Shown here: positions 36,102 through 47,253 of the stretch, piece by piece
How the letters are laid out: every line of letters starts with the position of its first letter
Position numbering within the stretch: the first letter of the stretch is position 1
Assembly: GCA_038501195.1 (NCBI GenBank)
Contig: JBBPUQ010000006.1
Location: 2,170,001 to 2,234,000, forward strand
Length of the DNA stretch: 64,000 nucleotides
Origin: Nemania diffusa
Taxonomy: Eukaryota; Ascomycota; Sordariomycetes; Xylariales; Xylariaceae
Reading direction: 5' to 3'
Notes under the pieces: model-generated
Databases searched by the model: none
What the model was told of the DNA's origin: nothing
What the model saw: only the letters and a program-made list of their open reading frames with translations
Program-made: the position numbers and the translations under genes

Positions 36102-36773
36102 ACGAATACAGGCCGGACTAGGAGGTACCTACATAGAACTATCTAGAGACTCGCCCAATCTACCTACCACGACAATGTACTACGTATGTATTATACTTGT
36201 CCTGCGGATGTGGATTACAGTGGACAGGAGGAATGATCAGTTGGATTTTGAATATTCTGTAGGTATACCAATCATAACTAAACAGGAAAGAAAGCTGCTC
36301 TTCATTTATTATTAGATGGTGAGAATCGTCTATCATAATAGGACAACACCGTGGCGGCCTTGGCTTTACTCCCGCTCTCCTTTCCACCTTGCGCCTCACT
36401 AGCGCCGGGGTCCGGTGTACAGCCGTTCGTAAGCTGCATAACATACGTTATTGTGATCGCTTCCCCTGAATAATCCTATAAGCGAGACTCATCAAGCCAA
36501 AGGCGGCATTGCAAGCGCCCATTAAGACACGCCGCGTAAGACAGACCCCACCCCCCACGTCTCGAAATATGCTTGCATCGTAACAACCGCCTCCCAACAT
36601 GCCGTCATTGCCGACCGACCGCCAAGGGGCCGGGGGGGTGGATGTTTGTCTGGTCTGTCAAGTCTGTCAAGAAACAATGAAACTTTCCGACTCCCCCATT
36701 AGAGTGCTGTTCAAACTGTCAATCTTTCTTAGTCTACTGCAAGCAAGCAAGCAATGTGGAAATATCCATTAAG
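36102..36773. other. Intergenic, promoter of the SGNH gene
   Basis: About 670 bp, nothing coding. It contains GTACCTA motifs near 36124 and a C-rich stretch near 36550-36640. Confidence 0.4.
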
Positions 36774-37974
36774 ATGAAGGTGCTCTCGGTGCTTGGTCGC
36801 TGTTCGCAGCTCCCAACCTTTTATAAGTTCACAGTAGTTGGTGTTTTTACCTTGATACTCATCGGTAAGCTAAGCTAGCTCTCACCCAGCACCCAGCGCA
36901 GCGCAGCGCAACTCAACACATATCACGATGCATAGAGGCGAGGTACCTATGGGGTACCTTACCTATTTACCTATATTATAGACAGTGACTAACATGCAAC
37001 GCGGATATAGCTACATTCCAGACTGGTCCGGTCGACTTCCGGGAGCATTGGGATAAGTTCCGGCGCCCCAAGGTGAATGGTCTCGCAAATGGCATTCCCC
37101 TACGTGTCATGTTCATCGGTGCATCGATGACCCTCGGCGAGCATTCCACCGGCGAAAGGGGGTTCCGGAAGCAAGTCCGGGACTGGCTGGTATCCCAAGG
37201 GAACGAGGTGAACTACGTCGGCCAGGTATGTGTACCCAATTCTGCCTGTCACGAAGGTTATTTCGCTCGAGCACTAACCCTGCCCCCCTTTTGTAGAATC
37301 GGTTCGGCGATTTTCTCGACAACGACGTTCAAGCATTCGGCGCGCAACCGATCAAGCCGACCCTCGATCGATGCAAGGAAATCGTCCCCCAGACGCAGCC
37401 AAACCTGATCCTGATAAATGCAGGCTCGAGCGATTGTTTCCAGCAAAACCACTGGGGGCCCGCCTTTATCCTGCAAAAGATGCGCGCGCTCGTCGACTAT
37501 CTCTTCGAAGCCTCACCGCGTGCGACAATCATCATGTCGACCATCATCACGAGCCCCTGGGATAACGTCGAGGACTGCGTCACGTCGGCAAATGCGCAGA
37601 TCCGGCAGGTCGCGGCGGATCTGATCCGTGAGGGTAAGCCCGTCGTGCTTGCCGAGATGCACAATGACCAAGGTCTCCCAAACCGCGTCGAGAAGAAGCA
37701 TATTGGCAAGGACAATATGCATCCTATTGACGCCGGCTACTTCCTTATGGGTGATATTTTTATCGAGAGTATTCAAGATGTCGAAGAGAAGGGGTGGCTT
37801 CAACCCCCTATCAACAACGGTATTCCGTTTGATGGTGAGGCCGAGCGACACGCCGAAGAGGCCAAGAGCGAAAAGCAGATACAGGAGCATAAACCGGAGG
37901 AACATGTTAAAGCTGACGAGAAGAAGGTGGAAGCTGAAGTAAAAGCCAATGCCCGGAGAAGGCGGCATCCGTAA
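36774..37974 (+). CDS. Membrane-anchored or secreted SGNH/GDSL hydrolase
   Basis: Three exons (36774-36864, 37011-37225, 37297-37974) give 327 residues. The N-terminal hydrophobic segment (FYKFTVVGVFTLILIA) is a signal peptide or signal anchor. SGNH blocks are visible: block I as GASMTLGEHS with nucleophile Ser69, an Asn-containing block III as INAGSSD (Asn143) and block V as DNMHPID with Asp241 and His244. Such enzymes are carbohydrate esterases or lipases acting on acetylated polysaccharides; the substrate is not predictable. The last 60 residues are Glu/Lys-rich (about 265-322) and look like a solvent-exposed helix or extension. The GCGCAGCGCAGC simple repeat near 36896 lies inside the first intron. 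Confidence 0.85.
36896..36910. repeat. CGCAG simple repeat in intron 1 of the SGNH gene
   Basis: Three to four tandem GCGCA units (cagcgcagcgcagcgc). Short simple repeat with no clear function. Confidence 0.6.
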
Positions 37975-38615
37975 TTCGTTATTAGGCTAGAGAGCGCTTT
38001 TTTAACGGCAACTCGGTGGCGAACAACAAGCGGAGTATCGTACTAGATGGCGGTAGACTTCGGCGCATGACAGCGCAAGGATAGGGGCGTTTGGTATTTG
38101 ACATTCATGGGGACAGACGTCGAAACGGGCCAACAGAAAAAAAAACCACAAGACAAGCGTACAATTAATTAACAACAAGGGCATTCGACCATGTTGTCGC
38201 TGCTGGCTCAGCAAAGGAGTAAGCCCATCTTTGCGGAGCTGATGCATCACTAATGAGTAAATAGTTCCTGAAATCCGTCGGTGACAGCTTCAGGTGCCTC
38301 TCAGTTCAGTCTCTTGCGATGTCAACTTATAATTCGAATCGATGCGTAGCCCCAATTGTTATTACAAGATGTGATTGTTGGACCGTTGTGTCATCGTATT
38401 TCGTTCAATTCGTGAAGCTACTACGAGCGCGTCGCATCGCACAGATGCATCTGTCTGGCTTCCTTTTCGCTTTCCTCCTCATTTACATCGACAAAAGAAA
38501 TTAGTTAAAATCAAGCCTCCATGATACCCTGTAAGAACACCAATAATCCCTAGCTATTAATACAAGCCATCAACGAGCAGAATGAAGCGAATCCATGCAA
38601 AGATCGGTCGCGTGT
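37975..38615. other. Intergenic between convergent genes
   Basis: About 640 bp; no coding or RNA signal seen. Confidence 0.5.
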
Positions 38616-40963
38616 CTACGCGACCTGGCGCCTGCCAAGGATGCTAGTACCAAAGCTAGCGTACCGAGCACACTTAGTGTTGCAGTCGTATTTGCCCTGC
38701 GACACACCACCAGGCGCTATTTGATACTCGCCGCGACAGCCGTCCACTAGAACACCTAGCGTTAGTAACTACCGTCTAGAGCAAGTTTGAAGAGTGGGAA
38801 AGCTTGAAGGCAGGATATGGTCTTGACAGGGGCCTGTCGTTTTGAAGAGAAGTTGCAAGGGGAAAGGGTCAGGATAACTTACTACATGCCTCAAAAGCGG
38901 TAAACCCAGAGTCAACGACGGATTTTGAGGGGGGAGTGAATGGGCCATTTTCGTGAGCCGGTAGAGGAAGAGCTTCCTTCTTGACGATAACCTCCGGGCC
39001 CACCTTGGCGTACCGGGCGCAAGCAGTTTGGCAGTGCTTCTTCCCTTGAGATATACCGAAGGCGTTTTGCCATTTGCCACCGCAGGACTTCATACATCCT
39101 TCAAAGGTTTCAGCGCCTGAACCAATCTCGACCTCCGGCTCAGGGGCGCGGAAAGGGCCATCCACGGGCTTGTCTTTCCTAGCGATTACTTCCGGGCCCG
39201 CCTTAGCGTACCTGGCGCAAGAAGTTTTGCAATGACGATCTCCTTGGGAAATGCCGAAGGCGGTTTGCCATCTGCCTCCGCAGGATTTCATGCAGGCTTC
39301 GTAGCTGGCAAAGCCGGTGCCGACCTCGACCTCTGGCTCGGGGGCACGGAAGGGAGCATCAACTGATTTCTCTCTCTTCACAACTAGGTTCGTACCCGCC
39401 TTGGCGTAGCGGGCACAGCTCTCTTTACAGTAGTGTTCACCTTGGGAGATGTGAAAGGCGGTCTGCCACTTGCCACCACAAGATCGCATGCAAGACTCGT
39501 AGGTAACTATGCCACTACCAACCTCCACCTCAGGTGGGGGAGGGCGGAAAGGAGCATCGACCGATGAGTCTCTCTTAACGGGAATGGTCACCTTAGCCTC
39601 GGCGAGGTGGGCACAGGCCTCCTCGCAATGTTGTTTGCCTTGAGATACATCCCCGGCGATATCGGCATGCTGCATCTTGCCCTTGCAAGACCGCATGCAA
39701 GCGTCAAAGCTGTTCGACTCTGCACCGACAACTGGGGCTGAGTGTCCGTGGCCCGCGGGTACAGCGGACTTGAGGTTGCTACCGCGGGCCCCGTCACTGT
39801 TGGCACAAGACCCCTCAGGTGCGACGGCGGCTGCAACGGCGGCGTTGGCAAACATGAGGCCGGGCGAGAGGCCGGGCGAGCCGTAGACGCCAGTCTTCTC
39901 GGTCTTCTCGGTCGTGGTGCAAGCCGCGAGGCACGAGGTCCTGCACTGGGTGATCTCGAAAGCAATATCGGCCGTCTGGCACTTGACCTCACACCGCTCG
40001 GCGCATTCCTCGTTTTCCGAACCCTTGGCGTGGTGGAAGGCAGGGCTGGCGCTCCCAGAAGCTAGGGAGTGATCGTTCATGGCTGGGCGAGCTGATGAGG
40101 CACCGGTCTGGGCTGCGGCTGCAATACCGTATGTAGGGTCAGCATGGTGCGATGGGGCCGGGACGGGATGCGAGTGGGCTGGCGGAGCTGAGACGCTGTA
40201 CGGGTCCTCTGCCGGATGCGCGGCCATCACGGGCGAGACGGCGGACGCATGGGCTGGCGGGGTCGCGACGGCATATTGGTGCACCGCTGGATCTGAGGCA
40301 TGCACGGGCGAAACGGCTGATGAGTGGGCTGGCGGAGTCGAGGTGCTATATGGGTGCTTCGCTGGATCCGAGGCAATCACAGGCGCGACGGCGGACGAGT
40401 AGGCTGGGGCAGAATGGATGGCGTACGGATGCTCTTCTGGGGAGGGTGCCATGGGTGGGCGGACCGGAGGCGTCTGGATACTGTGGGTAGGGTCCGCAGA
40501 GACTGACGGGGTCACAGACGTGGATGTATGTGGTAATTCGACAGGGAATGACGCAAGAGCTGAATGTTTAGAGGTGGTAGTTGGGGATGAGACGGGCGCT
40601 ACCGAGTAGGCTGAGGTGTAGCTTGCGGGATCGGCAGTGTGCGTGGTGAATATGGATGATGATAGAGATGGCGGAGGTTGTACCACGTAGCCTACAAGCG
40701 CAGTTAATATTCACTTCTTGTCAAGGTTGCAGGTCGAGTCAGCTTGGCTTCCCCTGGAGCGGGTAGGACCTCGGCTGCAAAAGGGTTGGATACATACTCG
40801 CACGGTAATTCGGAGCTTCAGCCGCGGCAGTTGCAGCATCGCGCCGTCTAAGGTCTTGAGTTAGTTCAGGATCTAGCGGACGTTGCGCAGTCGGGGAGAC
40901 TTACATGATGGGCTTTGCCATCATGCCGGGGATGAGCCCGGCCAGGATAATGTTGGCCAACAT
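38616..40963 (-). CDS. Secreted repeat protein with six twin-CX3C modules
   Basis: Four exons (40963-40905, 40847-40798, 40691-38883, 38746-38616) join in phase and give 682 residues. A signal peptide (MLANIILAGLIPGMMA) is followed by RRD. A Ser/Pro/Ala/His-rich stretch follows with a 25-residue tandem repeat built on PPAHSSAVSPV.ASDPA. Then come six cysteine modules; the standard form is C-x3-C-x16-C-x3-C, e.g. CMKSCGGRWQTAF...CKTSC. Three central modules form a 66-residue tandem repeat (198 bp) with linkers VKRDSSVDAPFR, VKREKSVDAPFR and ARKDKPVDGPFR. The first module has two extra cysteines and the last, encoded by the final exon, ends in a short basic tail. The pattern is like the twin-CX3C hairpin of small Tim chaperones, but this is a repeated, secretory protein, so a disulfide-bonded helical hairpin is inferred and function is unknown. 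Dibasic linkers may be Kex2 sites. Confidence 0.85.
38950..39558 (-). repeat. 198-bp tandem repeat encoding 66-residue CX3C modules
   Basis: Units start at 39558, 39360 and 39162 on the minus strand, exactly 198 bp apart, each opening with DAPFR or DGPFR. A fourth, more diverged unit crosses the last intron. Divergence between units is moderate, so duplication is not very recent. Confidence 0.85.
40150..40400 (-). repeat. 75-bp coding minisatellite
   Basis: The string GGGCTGGCGG recurs at 40174, 40249 and 40324 on the plus strand, spacing exactly 75 bp. It encodes the 25-residue PPAH...DPA repeat. Flanking half-matching copies extend it on both sides. Confidence 0.85.
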
Positions 40964-42185
40964 CGTGAAGAGGTAGGGATGATGGTGCAACTCTCGAATA
41001 TTTTTCGACAACGAGTTGAACAACTATGCGGCTTTCTCGAGTGACCTACCTGCTTCACTGTCCCTGGTGGTGCTGATGATCTCTGGCTATTATTCCTTCT
41101 GTAGGTTCCGAGGCCGCCATGCTTTATACAAATGTCGACTAACTAGTTCACTGACGAAAAACAATACTCCTCGTTCCTAACGCAAGGGCATGCCATCGCT
41201 AGATTGTTTGTGGAAGTGAGCGGTAGACTCTCGAGACATACGAAGGTCCCGGATTGGTGCGCGTCGATTCGTCCGGTCCAAGACATTAAGCTCTCGCTGC
41301 GACATTCATTCGATAACCAAGACCTCCCATGTTAATGTCTCCCCCTGGCACGGATCGACAGGTTCCCGCCTAGTAGACAGAGTTGTTTTCTTCATGTTGT
41401 GTGCATTCTCTAGTGCTGAGCTCTCGTCAATGTCAATACGCAGTGCAATTCAACGCGTAGGACGCTTGGGCAAAATACGAGCGGGGGTTAGAGCTCAGAG
41501 GACCAGAAAATATGCAAAGACATTGCTCAGTCTACGAACTTACCCCACGACCCGGCGCTGCTGTTTCAACGCAATTGCGGAAGCATCCGTATCCGCGCTT
41601 AAAGCTCGCCCAGGTCTCGCATGATTATAGCCCTCCAAAATACGGGTTGATGCTTTCCCCTTGGATCACTACTTACATAGGTTAGATTTATGATCTAGTT
41701 AGTAAGTACAGCACTGCTATTCATCTTCTCTGGTCCGCCTAGTGGTCATCCGAAAATTATAAATAAGATGCGAGAAGCGAAGGATAAACGCAAAACTAAT
41801 CGGCGGAGTACTGTCGAACTTTGTCAGTCTCATCCCGAAATATGTCTCGGCACCAAGAGCCCAGACAACGTTTTGTAGATAAATGAATATATTGCCACTA
41901 ATTACTCCTGTCCCTCGCCACAAATTTTCTTTTGGGTGTGGTTCACGTTTTGCATACGATTACCTTACATCCTATATCCAACACACTTCATACATCCTTA
42001 GTGAGACTCGTGGGTCAGGAGATATTGGAAGGCGGTACAATCTAGCTAAGTAAAGCTAATGCTTTACAAAATAATAAAGAGGTATTGCAAAAGGTTCCAC
42101 GAGAGATCTTTAGCACATACCTTAGAAGCGAGCAAGCTGCATTTATAACAATAAAGATCTGTAGGAAACAAAAAGTATTAGAAAG
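40964..42185. other. Intergenic, nothing recognised
   Basis: About 1.2 kb upstream of the CX3C-repeat gene, becoming AT-rich after 41640. A frame at 41394-41624 has no support. Confidence 0.45.
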
Positions 42186-42285
42186 TCCAAAGCCAGGAAT
42201 CGAACCTGGGTTTCCCACCCCCGAAGGCACGGCTTCTTGAGAAGACCGCGTGTCAAAGGGCGTGTTACCACTACACTACTTTGGG
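42186..42285 (-). tRNA. tRNA-like gene or relic, identity unresolved
   Basis: The minus strand has a perfect T arm (CCAGG-TTCGATT-CCTGG) with B box and the 3' acceptor strand CTTTGGA. A D arm (GTGT-AGTGGTA-ACAC) with A box TAGTGTAGTGG and the 5' acceptor strand CCCAAAG lie about 100 nt apart, longer than a plain class I tRNA. A hairpin-forming insert (CGGTCTTCTCAAGAAGCCG) sits in the middle and could be an intron. No placement of the anticodon stem keeps U33 and five pairs, and pair 1-72 is a C-A mismatch. It may be an intron-containing tRNA that I cannot resolve by eye, or a pseudogene. Confidence 0.55.
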
Positions 42286-43551
42286 TTTGTTAACTTACAG
42301 TAGCTACATTTTAAATATTATAATTAGTCTACCTACCTATTACTCATCGCCATACTGTATTCTCCCGGATATAATAGCCACCTTCGTGTACCTAATATAG
42401 TCTGATAGATCTTTGAGTTTCGCATCTTTTAGTCCTGGCTGTACTGAAGTGAAACTTATGCTTTTGACGTCTGTATTCATCAGTGTGTGCCAATATAGCC
42501 ATGAAATGTTGTAGCCAAAGGAACTAGGATACCTAAGTCGGAGCGCAAGCCTTGTCTACTACCTACGTAACCTACTATATATGACCATGGACACTACTTA
42601 ATGGCGTAGGCTATGATTATATTACACAACATAGATGTAGACTATTCTAAAGCCTAGATAAGACGCAGTCATAGGCACTTAATAGCTGTCACACGTTTGG
42701 GAATGAATAAGTCAGCAGGTTGTTTTATACAAAGTGCATAATCGTACTTGTATTTGAGGCTAATTTTCTACATACGATAATAATAGGTCACTGTACGAGA
42801 AGTATAATATATACTCGTCATTTGTACACCAGTACACGAAACTATATAAGTTTCAAAATAGAGGACCTCAAATAACGAATAACGTTGTCGTGTGACTTTA
42901 CTTAGAAAATTTGTACCTAAATACCCTTTATCGTGTACCAGTTTCACACACAAAAGCCAGCGCAACAATCTAGTACCTGTTTTTTCTATGAATAATAGTA
43001 TAGTAGGTGTTGATTAGGTTTTGTTGCAGATTGGCACCTCCATATTGAGCTATAGTAAGGCGAATTTCTTATATCATACGCATAAACGCTTCGCTTCATT
43101 GGTATAGAGAATGCCTTACGGAAAGAAATAGGCATTAAGGTCCTACCTAACTGGTGCATCCATATATGGTAACATATGTAGGCTGCAAGTGAACGAAACA
43201 AAATGGGTCAAATGACATTTTGTGTAATTCAAGTATGGTCTAGGTGTTAAGATTGTATGTCGCCAAAGTAGTTGCCTTGTAATATAAAAACGGCCACAAC
43301 CATGGCCACTAAGATTAAAAATAGTTCCATTACTCACAACGATAACTATAATCCTCATCTGTGACGGAAAGAATATTATCTAGTGTTCCAATGACTTCCA
43401 TTCGTCCACTACAGGTCCCTCTCCTAAGGTTTCAAGCACAAGATGCTAACCTTAGGACAAACAAGTTCGTGGTCACTTTTAACGATGTAAGAGGCTCTAC
43501 AATCCGCATCCTACTTAGGAGAGGCCAGTAATAACGCAATAGTAGAGTCAG
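42286..43551. other. AT-rich intergenic block
   Basis: About 1.25 kb of strongly AT-rich sequence with stop codons in all frames. Nothing recognised. Confidence 0.5.
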
Positions 43552-44323
43552 ATGCGCTCAGTAGATGAGCTAAGACGACTGTTTGCATCCAGATACAATC
43601 CAATATCCACCATGCCAGACTCATTTCAGATTTGGAGACAAGACCGCATGTTTATTATTATCGTGGATATGGATCAAGTTGGAGCTGAAGACCCTATGCA
43701 GGCTGCGGATAATCTTATAGGTAAGTCGGACATCTGCTCTTCATATCAGTGATCTAAGTGGCCGGGCAGGTATTATCGAGAGTGAAAAAGAGCTCAAACA
43801 ACGATTCAACAACAAGGATGATGAGTTGAGGGTTGAGCTGCCATGTGGCTGTGATCAAGAACACTCCATATTACCTTCCTTCAAGTTGTTTCCAGGGGAA
43901 TGGCACGACCCAAACAATTGCAAGAGTCAGAAACTGCCCAACGTCACGCAGATTTCAGCCGCAGAAGTGGCTAGCACAAGCTATTCGCCTGAAGACACTG
44001 CTACAGCATCGCCGACTAGTCAAGTCATATTCTCGCCTTCGCTTGAGATTCCTGTTCAAGACAAGCCTGAGTACAGCGATACAACATCATACACGCCCCC
44101 AGGGTCGCCGTCTCGTGTATTTTTCACTGATATACTAAGGGCCTATGCAACGCCTGAACCATCGCCCGCGACTCTCGCGTCTGCAACTGGGCACGCCCCA
44201 ATTTCGTCGAATGAGGATCCGTCTCGAAGACCCTGCATTACCGTGGCACCAGTGCCTGGACCATCAAATACCGCTCGGCGCCCGCAAATCGGCCATTCCA
44301 AAATACCTCGGCTTCGAAAATAA
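43552..44323 (+). CDS. Orphan hypothetical protein
   Basis: Two exons (43552-43720 and 43770-44323) join in phase 1 (LIG then IIESEKELKQ) across a 49-nt intron and give 240 residues. The first 85 residues look structured (FQIWRQDRMFIIIVDMDQVG). A cysteine/histidine patch follows (ELPCGCDQEHS, then EWHDPNNC), which could bind a metal. The C-terminal 130 residues are Ser/Thr/Pro-rich and probably disordered. There is no signal peptide or known domain. It sits alone in an AT-rich stretch, as lineage-specific genes often do. Confidence 0.55.
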
Positions 44324-45238
44324 ACAAGACAGACGAAAACTATCACAGGTCTCCACTCATCAAGCGCCGGGATGATGCCGATTGGAACAGATTTAAGAGA
44401 GGATGGGTGTGAAGTAGACCTATATGTGATGGCTGAGATATTGTGTTGGCCATAATGGTCACACTCGCTGATAGTGATTATTTGCCGACAGGGAAACAGT
44501 AACGGATGGTTTAGTGAGATGCCTAACACAACCGAGTACGTGGATTATGACTTGGCAATGGCGACGAAGACCTTTTAGAGCAAGATTGTGGCTATGCTTA
44601 GCCTTTTGCTAAGAGATTGAAGTTATGAGTCTACATTAGCGAGCAGGGGGTTTATGACGATGTCACCTATAATGAACTACGCCGAGTATCTAGCGTTTCG
44701 GTCATTTTAGCTTTCTCTCATTAATCGCAGTCAATATTGATTAGATTCTACCTCTTCGCACGTGTTACTACAATAAGAGAAGAGCATCATGTAGATGAAG
44801 CTTCCGATTTATTCATAGAATTCAACCCTGCCGAAGGTGTAACTATTCACAAAACGGGCATGCTTTCACGTATCGGGGCGTCACTGGTATGGGGTGTGGA
44901 GTTTGGCGGCGCCAGTTAGACTGTCTCCGGGCTGTCCGGGCGTGATCGTCGGATTTGCACCCGCAAATCAGGGGCTTCATGCAAGTCACTGACAGCAGCC
45001 GGATTCTAAAGTCGGGCTCCATGATTTAAGGTAGAAAATGGCCGACAGTTTCATCTAATTCTTTAGCCTGTTACGACTTCCGACGACCCTTTGTCGTAGT
45101 CGCTTTGGAATACGAGATGAGATCGCCCTTATATATAAGACGACGCCAGCCAGTCCTTCTAACTGATCGAACACATACCGGTGAAATTCGATTAATCTCA
45201 GGGATATCATATTAATTCACAATTTTCAATTTTCAATC
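44324..45238. other. Intergenic, promoter of the GH131 gene
   Basis: About 900 bp. The right end carries a clear TATATATAAG at 45130-45139, 100 bp before the GH131 ATG. No other feature supported. Confidence 0.5.
45130..45139 (+). promoter_or_regulatory. TATA box of the GH131 gene
   Basis: TATATATAAG lies 100 bp upstream of the ATG at 45239, an ideal distance for a fungal TATA promoter with a leader of about 70 nt. Confidence 0.6.
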
Positions 45239-46336
45239 ATGGCTGGCCACCACTTCGTTTCTTTCCTGGCGATACTTCCTACGCTGGTTATGTCGCAACA
45301 GTGTGATCTTCAATTTGACGGCCGGGTGCCGTCTAATTTTGTTGCTGCGACGTTCGACAGCAACAATGGAGTCTTCAACCCTGATAATGTTTTTGGCAAA
45401 GGTACGATATTCATATTCGTACAACATGCGCGCGCATAGACACTAATGAGAATAGGATTGAACCTTGGTTCGATAGTCGAGATACAGAATACACTATCGT
45501 CACTTGTAAGCAGCGCACGAGATCCCTATTGTTTTCTACTCACGCTTACACCGGCATTATTATAGTTTGACGTTGATACCCTCCCTGTGGAAGTCACTAT
45601 AAAGTAAGCATGAAGTCTTAAGATAGAGCATACGAAAAGCCTACTAACAAGTAAATAGTGACGAATCAATATTTGCGCCAAGCGCGGACAATGTACAAAC
45701 GGGATTCCGGAGGGCGGAGCTGCTTATAGCCAACAACGACGGGACCGATGCGTCGACGACGGGAGTCAAAACGCTTCACTTCAGCGTCAAGAAAGATGCG
45801 GACCGGCCACTCAATCTGACTCACGAGTACCAGCTCGTGTTTCTAGAGAGCAGCGACTTCAGCACAAACCAGGTTGTGTTGAAGACGGGGACGATCCTCG
45901 GTGCGAATACCGCGGACCCGGACACCTTGCAGCTGTTTGGCAACGTGAATGCGAATCCGGTGCAGACTCTATTCAGCACGCCCTTCACCGAGGATGTATT
46001 CCATAACTTTGCGCTTACACTGGACTTCAATGCTTTGTGAGTGTTTCAGAATACCTACCCAAGCCTGATGGTGCGACTAACAAGGCGGATGAACCTAGGA
46101 CTACCCAAGTTTTCTACTCGCAAGACAACGACGCGCTAGTTGCGCAGACCCAGGCACTCGCCAACGATGTCAGCGGCCAAGGGCAGTTCCATTTTGGCGT
46201 CTTGAAAAAGGGCCTGAATGGCGGCGACGATATCGTGAAGAACGGAGAACAGGAACCGGACATCAATGAAGGTATCATCTTCGGTGGCATTTTTGAGGAA
46301 GACAGCTCCGATGGGTGCATCAGCTTGTCAGCATAG
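45239..46336 (+). CDS. Secreted GH131-family beta-glucanase
   Basis: Five exons (45239-45401, 45456-45505, 45566-45603, 45659-46036, 46099-46336) join in phase and give 288 residues. A signal peptide of about 19 residues (FVSFLAILPTLVMS) precedes the GH131 N-terminal fold: LQFDGRVP at the start, IFAPSADNVQTGFRRAELL, KTLHFSVKKD, LTHEYQLVFLE, NQVVLKTGT, QTLFSTPFTEDVFHNFALTLDF and GIIFGGIFEEDSSDGC. GH131 enzymes cleave beta-1,3-, 1,4- and 1,6-glucans and are found almost only in fungi; this copy lacks a cellulose-binding module. The last intron end was set at CCTAG (46098) because it yields TTQVFYSQ in frame. Two exons are under 51 nt. Confidence 0.92.
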
Positions 46337-47253
46337 ACAGACATACTTGTATATTCTGTACATACAGCGTCTACCACTGTACATAGTAGAGACTAGCATA
46401 TAACACGCCACGAGACGACATTGCACTCAAGGGATTGCTTGTTTGCGCTTGGATATTTGAAAATGTTTGAAAATGACAAGTCAAAGGTGCCCGACCCTTT
46501 TATTTTCCGTCTTCTAGTTGGGTACTTAGGTACCTAGATATCCTTTCGGCTAGCGCACCCGCCGCCCCATTTCCCGAACCCTGCTCATCTATACTGAAGC
46601 AGGCTAGTGACACTTGGCAGACAGGTCTTTGACAGCGCTAACAACCCCTGCTCAAACATGGGCAGGGGGCTAAGAAGGCCTAGAGCTCAAATTCTAGAAG
46701 TCTGCGAGCAAAACGCTACGCCAGCTCTGGCCGGCCTCTGCCGCTGACGTATGCGTATTCTGTAGTATTATGATAAAATATGCTATTTTACCACGATAGT
46801 CAAATAATTATTTATAAATATCATAGGTGTCATTTTGTACAGAGTCGTTCGATGTGGTTCCAGTAAAGCGTTGTGTCGCGTTTCGTTGTTTCGTTGGGCG
46901 GTGGCTGGTGAGGGAGGAGCAGGAGCAGGCAGGAGCGAGCCTTGAAGACCCAACCACCCAACCCACCGAGCCCGCCCGCCATCATTCACGGCCACGGCCA
47001 CTGTCACGAATCACCAGCACCGAACACCCGCCTCGCGCATTATGCCATTGCCATTGGTCTTAAAACCCTTTCGGCGCCAGATGCGCAGCAGTCATCATCA
47101 TGCATCTTGTGTCTACAGCCTACAGCCTACACACACTTTTTACACCATACCTGCGTACAGAGTGCAGAATACGGAACACTAATTGGCTGAGTCGCTCGAA
47201 TCGGAGGAGGCCACCATCCAATCCAGTTCTGTAGCCTGTACAACACATCAAAC
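46337..47253. other. Intergenic, nothing recognised
   Basis: About 900 bp between the GH131 gene and the DUF3433 gene. A GTACTTAGGTACCTAG motif lies near 46521-46537. No gene supported. Confidence 0.45.

Noticed and set aside
40079..40402. Plus-strand Gly/Ala/Trp-rich frames opposite the CX3C-repeat gene
   Set aside because: They arise from the 75-bp coding repeat read backwards and have no start context or signal peptide.
44737..44919. Short plus-strand ORF upstream of the GH131 gene
   Set aside because: No ATG-context, domain or splice support; it lies in a promoter region.
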